Below, piece after piece: positions 46,112 to 56,389 of a DNA stretch of 64,000 nt (the first letter of the stretch is position 1; the number at the start of each line of letters is the position of its first letter). A program made the position numbers and the translations under genes. The notes under the pieces are model-generated. The model saw nothing but the letters and a program-made list of their open reading frames with translations, was not told the origin of the DNA and made no database searches. Source of the stretch: Colwellia sp. Arc7-D (lineage in GTDB: Bacteria > Pseudomonadota > Gammaproteobacteria > Enterobacterales > Alteromonadaceae); the NCBI RefSeq assembly GCF_003061515.1, contig NZ_CP028924.1:1550001-1614000 (forward strand), read 5' to 3'.

Positions 46112-49100
46112 TTGTTCTATCTTTATCCCGCTAATAAAATGGAAAATTTGTTAGTATTGCTTGATAAAATTCAGCAACTTTCCCCACTTCCTGTTTTCGC
46201 ACAAGACACCGTAATCGTGCAAAATGCTGGTATGCAACATTGGCTTAATATGTCACTGGCCGAACAGCGCGGTATCAGCATGAATATGCGCTATGCTTTA
46301 CCGTCGCAATTTTTGTGGAACTTAATTCGAAATTTAGCCAGTGATGAAGACGTGCCCGAGCAGTCGCCTTACTCCCGTGAAGTACTTGCTTGGCGTATTG
46401 ATACTTTATTAGCGTCTAATGAAGTGATTGATGATGACGCGTTTAAAGTAGCAAGTGATTATTGGCAGACAAATCCAAACAACTTTGATAGTAATAAACA
46501 AAGTGCAGAATACACCGAAGCTGAACAGTTAAAACGTTATCAGTTGGCGTGTCAGCTTGCCGATTTATACGAACAATATTTAATATTTCGACCTGAATGG
46601 ATCGACGATTGGCATCAAGGTAAGTTTCCAGCTTTTGATCAACAAGTGAGTGCTGCTGTTTCAGGTGAGCATGAACACACTGAAGAGAGTAATGCTATTT
46701 GGCAAGGTAAATTGTGGCACTTACTGGTACGTGAACAACCTTATAATCCGCGTGAATTAGTCGCGCTGGCAATAAAAAACTTAAACAATACTGATAGATT
46801 AAAAGCGCAAGCGTTACCGCACAGGTTGTCATTTTTTGGCATTAATGCCATGGCGCCTCTTTGGCTTGAGTTTATTAATGCTTTGAGTGAAAAAATAGAC
46901 GTACACTTTTTCCATTTAAATCCGTGTTACGCATATTGGGGCGATGTGGTTACTGAAAAAAATGCCATTGAAGCTTGGATTAAAGGTACTGACTTTTCAG
47001 CGGACGAAAATACAGAAAATATAAAAAATGATGAAAATAGTGCTGTAAACAATCAGCAATTAGGTTTGTTTGCTCAAGAAAGCTCTGAGTTGAGCATAGA
47101 TAATGATGAAAGTAACGATTTAGCGGATATAAACCAGCAAGTAGGTAATCCACTTTTAGCCAACTTAGGTCAGCAAGGGCGAGAGTTTATGGCCTTGTTG
47201 TATCAATACAGTACCATCAACATTGAAGTGTTTGAGTCAGCAGTAGCAGACTTAAAAAATGAAGAGGTAAGTGATGTAAATATAGCCAACCCTAGCCCAG
47301 AAGCTATTGCACAAGCCAGTGTTTTGGCGAGTGTTCAACAAGATATTCTTTCCCTCATTGATGCGCGTTCACTCGAGTCTAAAAGTCCTCACCAAGCGCC
47401 TAAAGTAGACGGCTCAATTTTAATTACCAGCGCTCATAGTGCTTTGCGTGAAGTTCAAGGTTTACATGACTGGCTATTACACCAATTTAATCAAGACAAA
47501 AGCTTAACGCCGAAAGATGTTTTAGTGATGTGTCCGCAAGTAGAGCAATATGCACCCTATGTTAATGCGGTGTTTACTCGTGGTTGGCAAGATATTGCAG
47601 ACGAAGTACCACCACTGCCGTGTTCTATTGCTGATCGTATAAGTAAAGACGCCGAGCCTTTAGTTGCTGCATTTTCCCAGCTATTAACCTTGCCTGATAG
47701 TCGATTTCAAGTCTCAAGCCTAATTGCTTTATTACGTTTGCCCGCTATGCAGTCTCGCTTTGCTATCAACTTAGACGACATTGAAAAAATTACCCATTGG
47801 CTCGAAATTTCATCAGTACATTGGGGTTTAGATAAAGCGCATAAACAGCAAGTACTAGCACAAAGTGAAGTCGAACAAACTGAAAACTTAAAGGGCGCAA
47901 GTGATAGCTTTACTTGGCAACAAGGTTTATCACGTCTAATGCGAGGTTTCGCTTTTGCTGATCATCGAGTTATTTACCAAAACCAAATGCTATTACCGAC
48001 CATTGAGGGAAGCGATAGCGAACTTCTCGGCAAGCTAATGCTAATTATTGAGCAGTTGCAAATAACCGCTATTAATATGTCAAAAGCGCGAACTGCAACA
48101 CAATGGCAACAGTTTTTGTTTGATTTATTACTGCAACTATTCGACGATGAAAACGATAATGGTTTGAATGTTGTGCGCAGCGCTGTTGAGTCGTTAGTCG
48201 AGTATTGTCAGCATGCCAATTATAATGACGAAATAAGTTTGGCGGTTATTCGCGACTTTTTAAACAGCCACTTTAGTCAACCAGATCCTGGTCGACAGTT
48301 TATGATCGGGCAAGTTACCTTTTGCTCTATGCTACCTATGCGCAGTATTCCCTTTAAAATTATTGCAGTTTTAGGCTTAAACGACGGTGAATTTCCACGC
48401 CAACGTCAACCATTAAGTTTTGATTTAATGACCACTACACCTGCGCAGTTGGGTGATAGATCACGCAGAGGAGACGACCGATATTTATTCCTTGAAGCAT
48501 TAATATCTGCACGCCAAGCCTTGTACTTAAGTTATCAAGGTAAAAATATTCGAAACAATAAAGACCGACAGCCATCGTTAGTTTTAAAAGAGTTAATGGA
48601 ATATCTTGCACGTGGTTATGGATGGCAATTACTCGGCTTAAATGCTGAAGCAGAAAGTAATAGATTGGGTCAGGTTCGACAATTACCGATGCAGGCGTTT
48701 AGTGAGAAAAATTATCTCGATAGTTTTGCGAGCTTTGACGCCAACTGGCTAAATTTACGACGAACAAAAAGTGTGGGAAATTCTGAACATAATTTTAAAG
48801 AAAACAGCATATTACAGATAGAAGCGAGTAACGAGGATATTATTGAAGACAGTTTAACAGCTAATGATGTTATTCGTTTTTATCAGCATCCTGCACGTTA
48901 TTATGCGCAACAAGCACTTTATTTATATCTAGATAACACAGACACACTAATTAATGACGTAGAACCTTTTGTGCCTAACCATCTCGATAGTTACTTGCTG
49001 AGGCAAGAGCTACTCAATTACTATTTAGCACCTGAACAAAGTAAACAAAGTTGTGACGATATATTACTTAGCGCCAAACTTGCTGGCTATTTACCTGATT

Positions 49101-49870
49101 TACCAAGCACTGATGATCTTATCGCCGGTTGGCAAAAAGACAGTGAAAACTTTAGTCAGTTCATCATCACAGAGTTAACCCAAAATAACGCCTTAACTAT
49201 TGAACCGATTGATTGTCTTATTACACTTGATTTAGGCGCTGTTTTAACTCAGCAAAATATGCTTGATGATGGTTTGTATTCAAATGACGAATGGGCAATA
49301 TTAAAAGCTGTACTACCTAAACGCCTTACGCTGAGCAGCAAATTGACTCTTGTTGATAACAAAGCGGTGTTTTATCGCAGCAGTAGTGCCAAAGCCAAAG
49401 ACCTATTTACCCTATATTTACACCAGTTAATTATTCAAATAGCACAAACGGATGAAGCACAAGAAAACGCTGACACTCTTTCCCAAATTTGCGCTACTCA
49501 CGGTTATTACTTTGACACTAAAAGCCAGAAACCTAGCCAGTTCTATTTTAGTGATATTGAAGATGCCAAAGGGCAATTACTGCGTTTAGTGACCAGCTTT
49601 TATTTAGGCCAGCATCAAGCATTGTTACTTAATGGTGACCTTGCTGAAAAAATACGTAAGAGCAAAGTATTTGATCAAACACAATTTGAACAGTTTTGGT
49701 CTGACAGTAACAGTTTTCAAGCGTTGGGCGATGATCCTTATGTACAATATTTTTGGTCTCAATGTCCAGAATATGACGATATATCGCCAAGATTACTAAC
49801 CTTATATCAGCCAATGTTTGAAGCCTTGCAAACAGTGAAAACAAGCGCAAAGCAGGGAGCTAAAAAGTGA
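46112..49870 (+). CDS. recC: Exodeoxyribonuclease V subunit gamma, RecC
   Basis: The 1252-residue subunit of the RecBCD helicase-nuclease that recognises Chi and splits the DNA strands. The N-terminal pattern YPANKMENLLVLLDKI followed by TVIVQNAGMQHWLNMSLAEQ and GISMNMRYALPSQFLWNLIR matches RecC. Later segments include ALREVQGLHDWLL, VLGLNDGEFPRQRQPLSFDL and GDRSRRGDDRYLFLEALISA. It is about 130 residues longer than E. coli RecC (1122), partly from an acidic Asn-rich insert near residues 295-350. Start is TTG 46112, one or two codons before the first conserved residues; AAGG lies upstream. It overlaps recB by four bases. Confidence 0.96.
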   Translation: MFYLYPANKMENLLVLLDKIQQLSPLPVFAQDTVIVQNAGMQHWLNMSLAEQRGISMNMRYALPSQFLWNLIRNLASDEDVPEQSPYSREVLAWRIDTLLASNEVIDDDAFKVASDYWQTNPNNFDSNKQSAEYTEAEQLKRYQLACQLADLYEQYLIFRPEWIDDWHQGKFPAFDQQVSAAVSGEHEHTEESNAIWQGKLWHLLVREQPYNPRELVALAIKNLNNTDRLKAQALPHRLSFFGINAMAPLWLEFINALSEKIDVHFFHLNPCYAYWGDVVTEKNAIEAWIKGTDFSADENTENIKNDENSAVNNQQLGLFAQESSELSIDNDESNDLADINQQVGNPLLANLGQQGREFMALLYQYSTINIEVFESAVADLKNEEVSDVNIANPSPEAIAQASVLASVQQDILSLIDARSLESKSPHQAPKVDGSILITSAHSALREVQGLHDWLLHQFNQDKSLTPKDVLVMCPQVEQYAPYVNAVFTRGWQDIADEVPPLPCSIADRISKDAEPLVAAFSQLLTLPDSRFQVSSLIALLRLPAMQSRFAINLDDIEKITHWLEISSVHWGLDKAHKQQVLAQSEVEQTENLKGASDSFTWQQGLSRLMRGFAFADHRVIYQNQMLLPTIEGSDSELLGKLMLIIEQLQITAINMSKARTATQWQQFLFDLLLQLFDDENDNGLNVVRSAVESLVEYCQHANYNDEISLAVIRDFLNSHFSQPDPGRQFMIGQVTFCSMLPMRSIPFKIIAVLGLNDGEFPRQRQPLSFDLMTTTPAQLGDRSRRGDDRYLFLEALISARQALYLSYQGKNIRNNKDRQPSLVLKELMEYLARGYGWQLLGLNAEAESNRLGQVRQLPMQAFSEKNYLDSFASFDANWLNLRRTKSVGNSEHNFKENSILQIEASNEDIIEDSLTANDVIRFYQHPARYYAQQALYLYLDNTDTLINDVEPFVPNHLDSYLLRQELLNYYLAPEQSKQSCDDILLSAKLAGYLPDLPSTDDLIAGWQKDSENFSQFIITELTQNNALTIEPIDCLITLDLGAVLTQQNMLDDGLYSNDEWAILKAVLPKRLTLSSKLTLVDNKAVFYRSSSAKAKDLFTLYLHQLIIQIAQTDEAQENADTLSQICATHGYYFDTKSQKPSQFYFSDIEDAKGQLLRLVTSFYLGQHQALLLNGDLAEKIRKSKVFDQTQFEQFWSDSNSFQALGDDPYVQYFWSQCPEYDDISPRLLTLYQPMFEALQTVKTSAKQGAKK

Positions 49871-52800
49871 AGAATTTAAACGCTAATACCATAGCGCTGC
49901 AAGGTAAACATTTAATTGAAGCTAGTGCTGGCACAGGTAAAACGCATAATATTACCCGCATATTCTTACGCTTATTATTAGAGCGAGAATTACCGATTGA
50001 ACAAATTTTGGTAATGACATTCACTAAAGATGCGACAGAAGAAATTCGTGGCCGTATCGATGATTTTATTCGAGAAAGTTTGCATAGCTGGGACAGTTTA
50101 ATTGTTAGCGACGATTACTTTAAAAGTTTAAGCGCGAACCTAGCCACTAAAAATATTGGTAGCCGTGAAGTAAAAGCACGCTTAAGCCAAGCGTTGTTGT
50201 ATATCGACGAAGCCGCTATTTTCACTATTCATGGTTTTTGTAAACGGGTTTTAAATCAGTATGCTTTTGCTAGTGGTATTAGTTTTAATGCTCAAATGGA
50301 AAATGACACCCAAGATATTACTTTAGAAGCCTGCCAAGATTGGTATCGAGTATTAGCATTAGATACAGAAAACAACAATCAAGCCTTCAAGCTAGTCACT
50401 GAGTTTTGGCCAGAGCCAGGTAGTTTTATTAATCAATTCTCTAAAGCGTTATCGACACAAAATGTACTTAACGTGCAAGACCCAGCTAACATAAGTGTTG
50501 AATTTAAAGCGTTAGTTGAACAGGCTATTACGAGTTTGAATGCACATAAGGCTATGTTAACCGAGTCGTTAATTGATGTTAAAAAAGGGGCTGATCGTGA
50601 AAAACGTCAACAAGAGTTAGATATATTATTAACTTGGCTTGCCGAGTTATCAGCCAATGTAACAGGCCAGCATGGAAAGATGCCTGACGCTTTTATTGAT
50701 GGCAGACGTTATGCACGATCAAAAGTAAAAAGTGAATTAGTGGAGATTTTTACTGCAGTTAACACCGTTAAAAAACAACACCCTGATTTAGCCAAACAAC
50801 TTAATCGCGCGCATGCTTTACTGGTAGTCAGAAAAGGCATTTACCATATACGCACTGAAATCATCCGTAAAAAGTTACAAGCCAATGTGATGGGCTTTGA
50901 CGATTTAATCAGTACGTTAAATGATTGCCTAACTAATGAAAAAGAGCATGACTCTGGACAAGAGCCTGGCAATAAACCAACACAAGTTTTAGCTAACAGC
51001 ATATTCTCTCAATTTCCTGTTGCGCTTATTGATGAGTTTCAAGATACCGACCCACAGCAGTTTTCGATTTTAAAAGCGATATATTATCATCAGCCAAGTG
51101 CTGCGTTGTATATGATTGGCGACCCTAAACAAGCGATTTATGGTTTTCGTGGTGGCGATATTTTTGCATATCTTTCAGCACGCAATGATTGTGATTACCA
51201 ATGGTTAATGGATACCAATTGGCGATCAAGTGCGGCGATGATCACCGGCTACAATCGTTTGTTTTATGGTAATAAATTATCAGAAGAAGCGAAGAATGTT
51301 TTTGGTTATCAAATTCCTTATTTACCAGTTAAAGCCTCACCAAAAGCGCATGAGAAAGTGTTTTTAGATAATGAATTTAACGCTTTGCAGTTTGTGCATT
51401 TTAATGTCGAATCAGAAACTAAAGGTAAAGATGGTAAAGACAAGGCTGTTAAGCAAAGTTATCGGGCGAATATGGCCGCCTGGTGTGCCAATGAAATTGT
51501 GCGTTTGCTAGCGTGCCCAGATCTTAAAATGGCCAGTGGCGATATCGCGCTATTGGTGCGCGATGGCACTGAAGCGGCAGACATTAAATTTGCCTTAAAT
51601 GAGTGCGGTTTAGCCAGTGTATTTATGAGTAATCGCGCTAATTTATTGCAGAGCGACGAAACCAAACATTTACTACAAGTGTTAAAAGGTATTTTATTTT
51701 TAGAGAATGATCGATTATATACTGCCGCATTAGCCAGCCCGTTAATGGGCTTTAATCGCGATAAACTTTTGCAGTTGCAGCACGACGAGCAGCAATGGCA
51801 GCAATTAAAAATTAGTTTTGAAAAGCTGCGTAATGAATGGCAGTTTAAAGGCTTTATCAGTATGGCATTGCAGTTAATGCATCAGCATTTTCATATCGAT
51901 GTGAGTGATGCCAGCAGCAACTGTGCGAACAGTAACGCCGACCGAGTACTAACTAATTTATTACATTTATTTGAATTGCTACAAGGGGCAAGCCAACGAC
52001 ATCGCCAACCGCAAGAGTTGCTGTTTTGGTTTGAACAACAAAGCCAAATAGACAACCCTGAAGTTGAAGCTGAACTACGTTTAGAAAGTGATGAAAATCT
52101 GATCCGCATAATTACACAACATGGCTCTAAGGGCATGGAATACCCAGTGGTATTTGTACCGTTTGCCACGCGTCATAAAGACCCGCTTAAATTTGGCACT
52201 CGTAATGTAACTTTTATTGAGCACCATGACGAAAACGGCGCTATTCATCATAGCCTTGATGGCAGTGAAGAAGCTAAAACTCGCATGGCAGCAGAAGCCT
52301 ATGCAGAAGCGATTCGGTTGCTTTATGTTGCCGTAACACGCGCCGAAAAACGTTGTTATATTCTCAGCACCGCTTTTGACAACTTTGAAAAATCACCTTT
52401 AGGTAAAACGCTTAAATGGTCAGCCGCAACTGATATTGTGCAAAGCTTGCAACAACTAGCACAAGACAATCCAGACGAAGTTGCGCTTGAAATGTTAGAT
52501 AACTACTTACCCGAAGCAAACTTACCTAAAGCAAACTTGTCTGAGGCAAAGCTAGCAGAAAATACCTTAGGTAGATTAACTACTGAAAGTATGTCTGATA
52601 AATGTAATGTTTTAGCTGAACCAACTGTGGCGAAATTCAACGGTAAAATTGAACGCGACTGGTGGTTAAGTTCATTTTCAGCCTTGAGCAAAAACTTACG
52701 TCATAATGGTGTTTCAGCACCCGATCGTGACACCGAAGAAGCGATGTTTGCTGATGAACAAGCTGATTTATTTACGTTACCTAAAAAGGCCATTGAACTG

Positions 52801-53661
52801 CGTTTTTCTCTCACCAAAGGCGCTCAAACAGGTAACTTATTGCATGACATTTTAGAGCAAACTGATTTCTCTACGCCAGATTGGCAAAAAAGTTGCCATT
52901 GGCCGTTGGTAAAATATGGCGCTATCAACGGCGATATCAATATCAATCATGATAACAGTACTACAGTTCAAAACACGTTAGGCAATGTTAACAACAGTCC
53001 AATTGAAAGTAGCGATAGTGCACCGAATGAGCAGGGCCAAGCACTGCTTGTCGAGTGGTTAGAAGCCGTGTTACAAACGCCACTTAACCTTGATAATACT
53101 TTGTCATTAAAACAACTCGCACCGCAAGATACCTTGCGTGAAACAGAGTTTTATTATCCTATGCGCTCTGCTAGTAGTAGTGATTTAACCAAACTACTGA
53201 CAAAACATAGAAACAACCTAGTCACTACTAACACCAGCAACAGTAGAGCAAAGCAACATCGTGTACATTTACCATCGTATCAACAGCTAAAAGGTATGAT
53301 GCATGGCTTTATCGATTTAATCTTTCAAGCCGATGGTAAATATTATGTTTGTGATTATAAATCTAGCCATTTAGGTAACGAATATAGTGACTATAACGAT
53401 GCGATAATGCGCCAAAATATTGAAAAAAGTCACTATGATTTACAGTATCTTATCTACGCCTTAGCACTGCACCGACATTTAAAATATGCGTTAGCCGATT
53501 ACGATCCTGCGCAGCATTTTGGTGGTATTTATTATCTATATTTGCGTGGCATGACAGATCAAAAAGAACATCAAGGGTGCGGAGTTTATTATCGTCAAAT
53601 TACCCTCGAAGAATTAGAGCAACTAGACAGTATTTTTGCAGGAGAAACTACGCATGTCTGA
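49867..53661 (+). CDS. recB: Exodeoxyribonuclease V subunit beta, RecB
   Basis: The 1264-residue 3'-5' helicase and nuclease subunit of RecBCD. Walker A is EASAGTGKTHNI (about 18-29), then VMTFTKDATEEIRGRI, ALIDEFQDTDPQQF and DPKQAIYGFRGGDI of the UvrD-like helicase, TQHGSKGMEYPVVFVPF and LYVAVTRAEKRCYIL. The C-terminal nuclease shows GFIDLIFQ, the DYKSSHLG strand with catalytic Asp and Lys, and QYLIYALALHRHL. Length exceeds E. coli RecB (1180), with low-complexity linkers at about 881-898 and 1010-1060. Start is GTG at 49867, inside the recC stop (GTGA). Confidence 0.96.
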   Translation: MKNLNANTIALQGKHLIEASAGTGKTHNITRIFLRLLLERELPIEQILVMTFTKDATEEIRGRIDDFIRESLHSWDSLIVSDDYFKSLSANLATKNIGSREVKARLSQALLYIDEAAIFTIHGFCKRVLNQYAFASGISFNAQMENDTQDITLEACQDWYRVLALDTENNNQAFKLVTEFWPEPGSFINQFSKALSTQNVLNVQDPANISVEFKALVEQAITSLNAHKAMLTESLIDVKKGADREKRQQELDILLTWLAELSANVTGQHGKMPDAFIDGRRYARSKVKSELVEIFTAVNTVKKQHPDLAKQLNRAHALLVVRKGIYHIRTEIIRKKLQANVMGFDDLISTLNDCLTNEKEHDSGQEPGNKPTQVLANSIFSQFPVALIDEFQDTDPQQFSILKAIYYHQPSAALYMIGDPKQAIYGFRGGDIFAYLSARNDCDYQWLMDTNWRSSAAMITGYNRLFYGNKLSEEAKNVFGYQIPYLPVKASPKAHEKVFLDNEFNALQFVHFNVESETKGKDGKDKAVKQSYRANMAAWCANEIVRLLACPDLKMASGDIALLVRDGTEAADIKFALNECGLASVFMSNRANLLQSDETKHLLQVLKGILFLENDRLYTAALASPLMGFNRDKLLQLQHDEQQWQQLKISFEKLRNEWQFKGFISMALQLMHQHFHIDVSDASSNCANSNADRVLTNLLHLFELLQGASQRHRQPQELLFWFEQQSQIDNPEVEAELRLESDENLIRIITQHGSKGMEYPVVFVPFATRHKDPLKFGTRNVTFIEHHDENGAIHHSLDGSEEAKTRMAAEAYAEAIRLLYVAVTRAEKRCYILSTAFDNFEKSPLGKTLKWSAATDIVQSLQQLAQDNPDEVALEMLDNYLPEANLPKANLSEAKLAENTLGRLTTESMSDKCNVLAEPTVAKFNGKIERDWWLSSFSALSKNLRHNGVSAPDRDTEEAMFADEQADLFTLPKKAIELRFSLTKGAQTGNLLHDILEQTDFSTPDWQKSCHWPLVKYGAINGDININHDNSTTVQNTLGNVNNSPIESSDSAPNEQGQALLVEWLEAVLQTPLNLDNTLSLKQLAPQDTLRETEFYYPMRSASSSDLTKLLTKHRNNLVTTNTSNSRAKQHRVHLPSYQQLKGMMHGFIDLIFQADGKYYVCDYKSSHLGNEYSDYNDAIMRQNIEKSHYDLQYLIYALALHRHLKYALADYDPAQHFGGIYYLYLRGMTDQKEHQGCGVYYRQITLEELEQLDSIFAGETTHV
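52507..52557 (+). repeat. In-frame 15-base repeat in recB coding A-N-L-x-x pentapeptides
   Basis: Bases 52507-52557 code for LPEANLPKANLSEAKLA, about three units of a 15-base repeat (TTACC-GAAGCAAAC type). The amino-acid pattern resembles the A(N/D)LxX pentapeptide repeat, but three copies are too few to build its beta-helix. It sits in the linker between the helicase and nuclease domains. Confidence 0.75.
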
Positions 53662-55735
53662 ACCTGTAATTAACATCGAAAGCAAAGTTACTCACCAATC
53701 AGAAACTATTTATGCATCGTTTCAACATGCTAATCGTCAATTAGATGGGTTAGTTGCCGTAGATTATTTTTTCGCGAAAGAAATTAACCAGTGTCTGATT
53801 TTTAAACCTGATAGCACTTCATTACTAGAACTGAACCAAGAAATTAAGCAACGGCAATGGTTTCACTTATTAATTGCCTTAAGTGCAAGCTTACGAGACG
53901 GTCATAGTTGCTTGCCGCTTGCGCAAGTGGCGGGAAAACGCTTATTTACTGCCGGTATGAATGAAAGTAACTCAGAAACTAAGGGCTTCTTATTTTCTGA
54001 TTTAAATACGCTCACCGCACTGGTGGCTGAATTACTGTTGACTGATCCAAATAATGAAAATGCATTTGAACAACCCATAGTATGTAGTCATGAACGGTTG
54101 TATTTGCGCCGTTATTATCAATTTGAACAAGAATTAAAACAAGTAGTTCGCCAACGTCGAATCATAAAAAGTGCATCAGACGCACCTTCAAATAATAGCA
54201 TTGAGGCACTTGATGAAGTTGGCAATATTAAAAGCATCATCGGAAGTTTGTTTCCAGATTTAGCACAACTAAACGATGTTCAACCTAGCGAAATTGATTG
54301 GCAAGCCGTTGCTGTTGCCAATGCCATTAACAAAGACTTTGCTATTATTGCTGGTGGCCCAGGTACAGGAAAAACCTATACAGTTACCAAGTTACTTGCC
54401 GCACTGTTGATGCTTGCTCGCACCAAAAGTAACAATAGCGATAGCTTTACTATTCCAAATATTTCTTTAGTTGCGCCTACCGGTAAAGCCGCACAACGAT
54501 TATCTGAATCAATTACCAGTGCAGTTAAAGCGTTTCGCGGCAGTATTGATGACAAAATATTAGACCTAATTCCAGAGCAAGCAAAAACCCTTCATAGACT
54601 ATTGGGGGTTATTCCCGATCAGGTAAACTTTCGTCATCATCAAGAGAATCAACTCAACATTGATATTCTATTGATTGATGAAGTCTCTATGGTTGATTTA
54701 CCTATGATGACACGAATTTTTCGCGCCTTGCCGACTAAAACTAAGGTTATTTTATTGGGTGATGCCGACCAATTACCCTCAGTTGCTGTTGGCAGTGTTT
54801 TAGCCGATTTTGCGCCGCGTCCTCACCTAGGTTATAGCGCCGTAAATCACCAATATTTAGCGCAAGTAACGGGTTATAACTCGCTCACTAAAGTTGAAAC
54901 AGCTGAAGCTAATAACAGCCAGTACAGTGCTGCCGACTGTGTAACATTTCTCCTAAAAAGTCGCCGTTTCGATGGTGAGGGTGGCATAGGCAGAATTGCG
55001 AATTTTGTCATTAATGGTCAATACCAAGAAAGTTGGCAGCTATTAAAGCAAAATGAAACACAAGATAATGCGTCGCCAAACCAAGGCCTTAGCAAAGACA
55101 AACAGTTAACATTATTATCAGGCAGCATTGAAACCTGGTTAGCTCCCCTTGTTGAACAATATTACTTGGGCCTGTTTCAATGTAAAAAGGTTGAAGAGGC
55201 TTTCGCGTTATTGGCAAAATTTAGAATTTTATCGTCAACTCGCAAAGGCCCGCAAGGTGTTGAAAGTCTGAATGCTTTAGTGATTGATATTTTACGTAAT
55301 AAAGGTGCTATTCCATTTAACCGCTTTGAATCAAATACTCATTTATATGCTGCGCAGCCGATCATGATCAACGAAAATGACTATCGCTTAGGCGTTTATA
55401 ATGGCGATATTGGCGTACTTTGGCGTAATACCCAAGGGCATTTAATGGCGGTATTTGAGAATGCAAAGGGTGGGTTAGATTGGATTTTACCCTCGCGTTT
55501 GCCTAAGTTTGAAACGGTATACGCGATGACTATTCATAAAACCCAAGGCAGTGAGTTTGACCATGTTGCAATGGTGCTGCCAGAGCAAAAAGACAATAGA
55601 TTATTGTCGCGCGAATTATTATATACTGGCATTACTCGAGCGAAAAAACATTTAAGCATCGCCAGTAGCCAAAGTGTTTGGCAAAGTGGCGTGAGCCAAC
55701 AAGTAAATAGACATTCTGGGTTGGCGATTGACTAG
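53654..55735 (+). CDS. recD: Exodeoxyribonuclease V subunit alpha, RecD
   Basis: The 5'-3' helicase subunit of RecBCD, 693 residues from ATG 53654; E. coli RecD has 608. The start is chosen because GGAG lies 9 bases before it, and it overlaps the end of recB by eight bases; the frame is open to a TTG at 53636. An N-terminal RecC-contacting domain precedes Walker A IAGGPGTGKTYTVTKLLAAL (about 231-250), then LVAPTGKAAQRLSESI, LLIDEVSMVDLPMM, LLGDADQLPSVAVGSVL and the C-terminal AMTIHKTQGSEFDHVAMVLP and LLYTGITRAKKHL. The order recC-recB-recD without ptrA is compact and surely one transcript. Confidence 0.96.
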   Translation: MSEPVINIESKVTHQSETIYASFQHANRQLDGLVAVDYFFAKEINQCLIFKPDSTSLLELNQEIKQRQWFHLLIALSASLRDGHSCLPLAQVAGKRLFTAGMNESNSETKGFLFSDLNTLTALVAELLLTDPNNENAFEQPIVCSHERLYLRRYYQFEQELKQVVRQRRIIKSASDAPSNNSIEALDEVGNIKSIIGSLFPDLAQLNDVQPSEIDWQAVAVANAINKDFAIIAGGPGTGKTYTVTKLLAALLMLARTKSNNSDSFTIPNISLVAPTGKAAQRLSESITSAVKAFRGSIDDKILDLIPEQAKTLHRLLGVIPDQVNFRHHQENQLNIDILLIDEVSMVDLPMMTRIFRALPTKTKVILLGDADQLPSVAVGSVLADFAPRPHLGYSAVNHQYLAQVTGYNSLTKVETAEANNSQYSAADCVTFLLKSRRFDGEGGIGRIANFVINGQYQESWQLLKQNETQDNASPNQGLSKDKQLTLLSGSIETWLAPLVEQYYLGLFQCKKVEEAFALLAKFRILSSTRKGPQGVESLNALVIDILRNKGAIPFNRFESNTHLYAAQPIMINENDYRLGVYNGDIGVLWRNTQGHLMAVFENAKGGLDWILPSRLPKFETVYAMTIHKTQGSEFDHVAMVLPEQKDNRLLSRELLYTGITRAKKHLSIASSQSVWQSGVSQQVNRHSGLAID

Positions 55736-55789
55736 CCCCAATATCCCTAACCATATTATGTGTTAAAAATATAAGAAGTAAGTTGAAAA

Positions 55790-56365
55790 ATGAAGTTAAA
55801 AGACATTGATAAAGCCGTTTACCGTAAACATTTAAATATTATTATTGTTGGCTTTATTGCCAGCTTACTTACCCTAGCACTGGTGTATGGACAAGCACTA
55901 ATTATGTTATTTGCTGATAGTACACAGTTATTGACTACCCCTGCTAATGTTACAACGGGCGAATTAGTTAATGAGGCTACAGGTACAGAAAGTAACTTTA
56001 GCTACAACTTTATGGGTGTATTGCTCGCGTTATTAACTTGTGTTTTCGCGCTTCATAGATTGCGATTTAGCGCATTTTTTAGTGAAGTGTATTATGTTTG
56101 GCAAGTTAAACAGCAGCAAAACTTGATTTACCGTAAACTGAAAAAAATTAAAGTGGCTGCAGGAGCTGACGAGGTAAACGTCAATGCGTTAATTATTTTG
56201 AATTTTTATTATGCGAGTTTAAAACAAGTGTATTTATTAGATGACAATACGCTCACAATGTCTAAACTCAATACTGATATAAACGAATTAAATAGCCAAT
56301 TAGAAAATCTAAATTTAACATTATCAACCGACCAGTTTGAACCATCAATGTTGGCTGATTTTTAA
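55790..56365 (+). CDS. DUF3087 family membrane protein
   Basis: A 191-residue protein with two membrane helices (about 18-42 and 72-92) and a cytoplasmic helical C-terminus. MKLKDIDKAVYRKHLNIIIV, VYYVWQVKQQQNLIYRKLKK and LNFYYASLKQVYLLDDNTL match the DUF3087 family of gammaproteobacteria. Function unknown. ATG 55790; it follows recD by 54 bases with no terminator, so it may be read from the rec operon. Confidence 0.82.
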   Translation: MKLKDIDKAVYRKHLNIIIVGFIASLLTLALVYGQALIMLFADSTQLLTTPANVTTGELVNEATGTESNFSYNFMGVLLALLTCVFALHRLRFSAFFSEVYYVWQVKQQQNLIYRKLKKIKVAAGADEVNVNALIILNFYYASLKQVYLLDDNTLTMSKLNTDINELNSQLENLNLTLSTDQFEPSMLADF

Positions 56366-56389
56366 ATATGTAAATAAGAGGAATATACC

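Noticed and set aside
46112..55735. recCBD as part of a defence island
   Set aside because: This is the standard housekeeping RecBCD recombination complex, surrounded by ordinary small genes.
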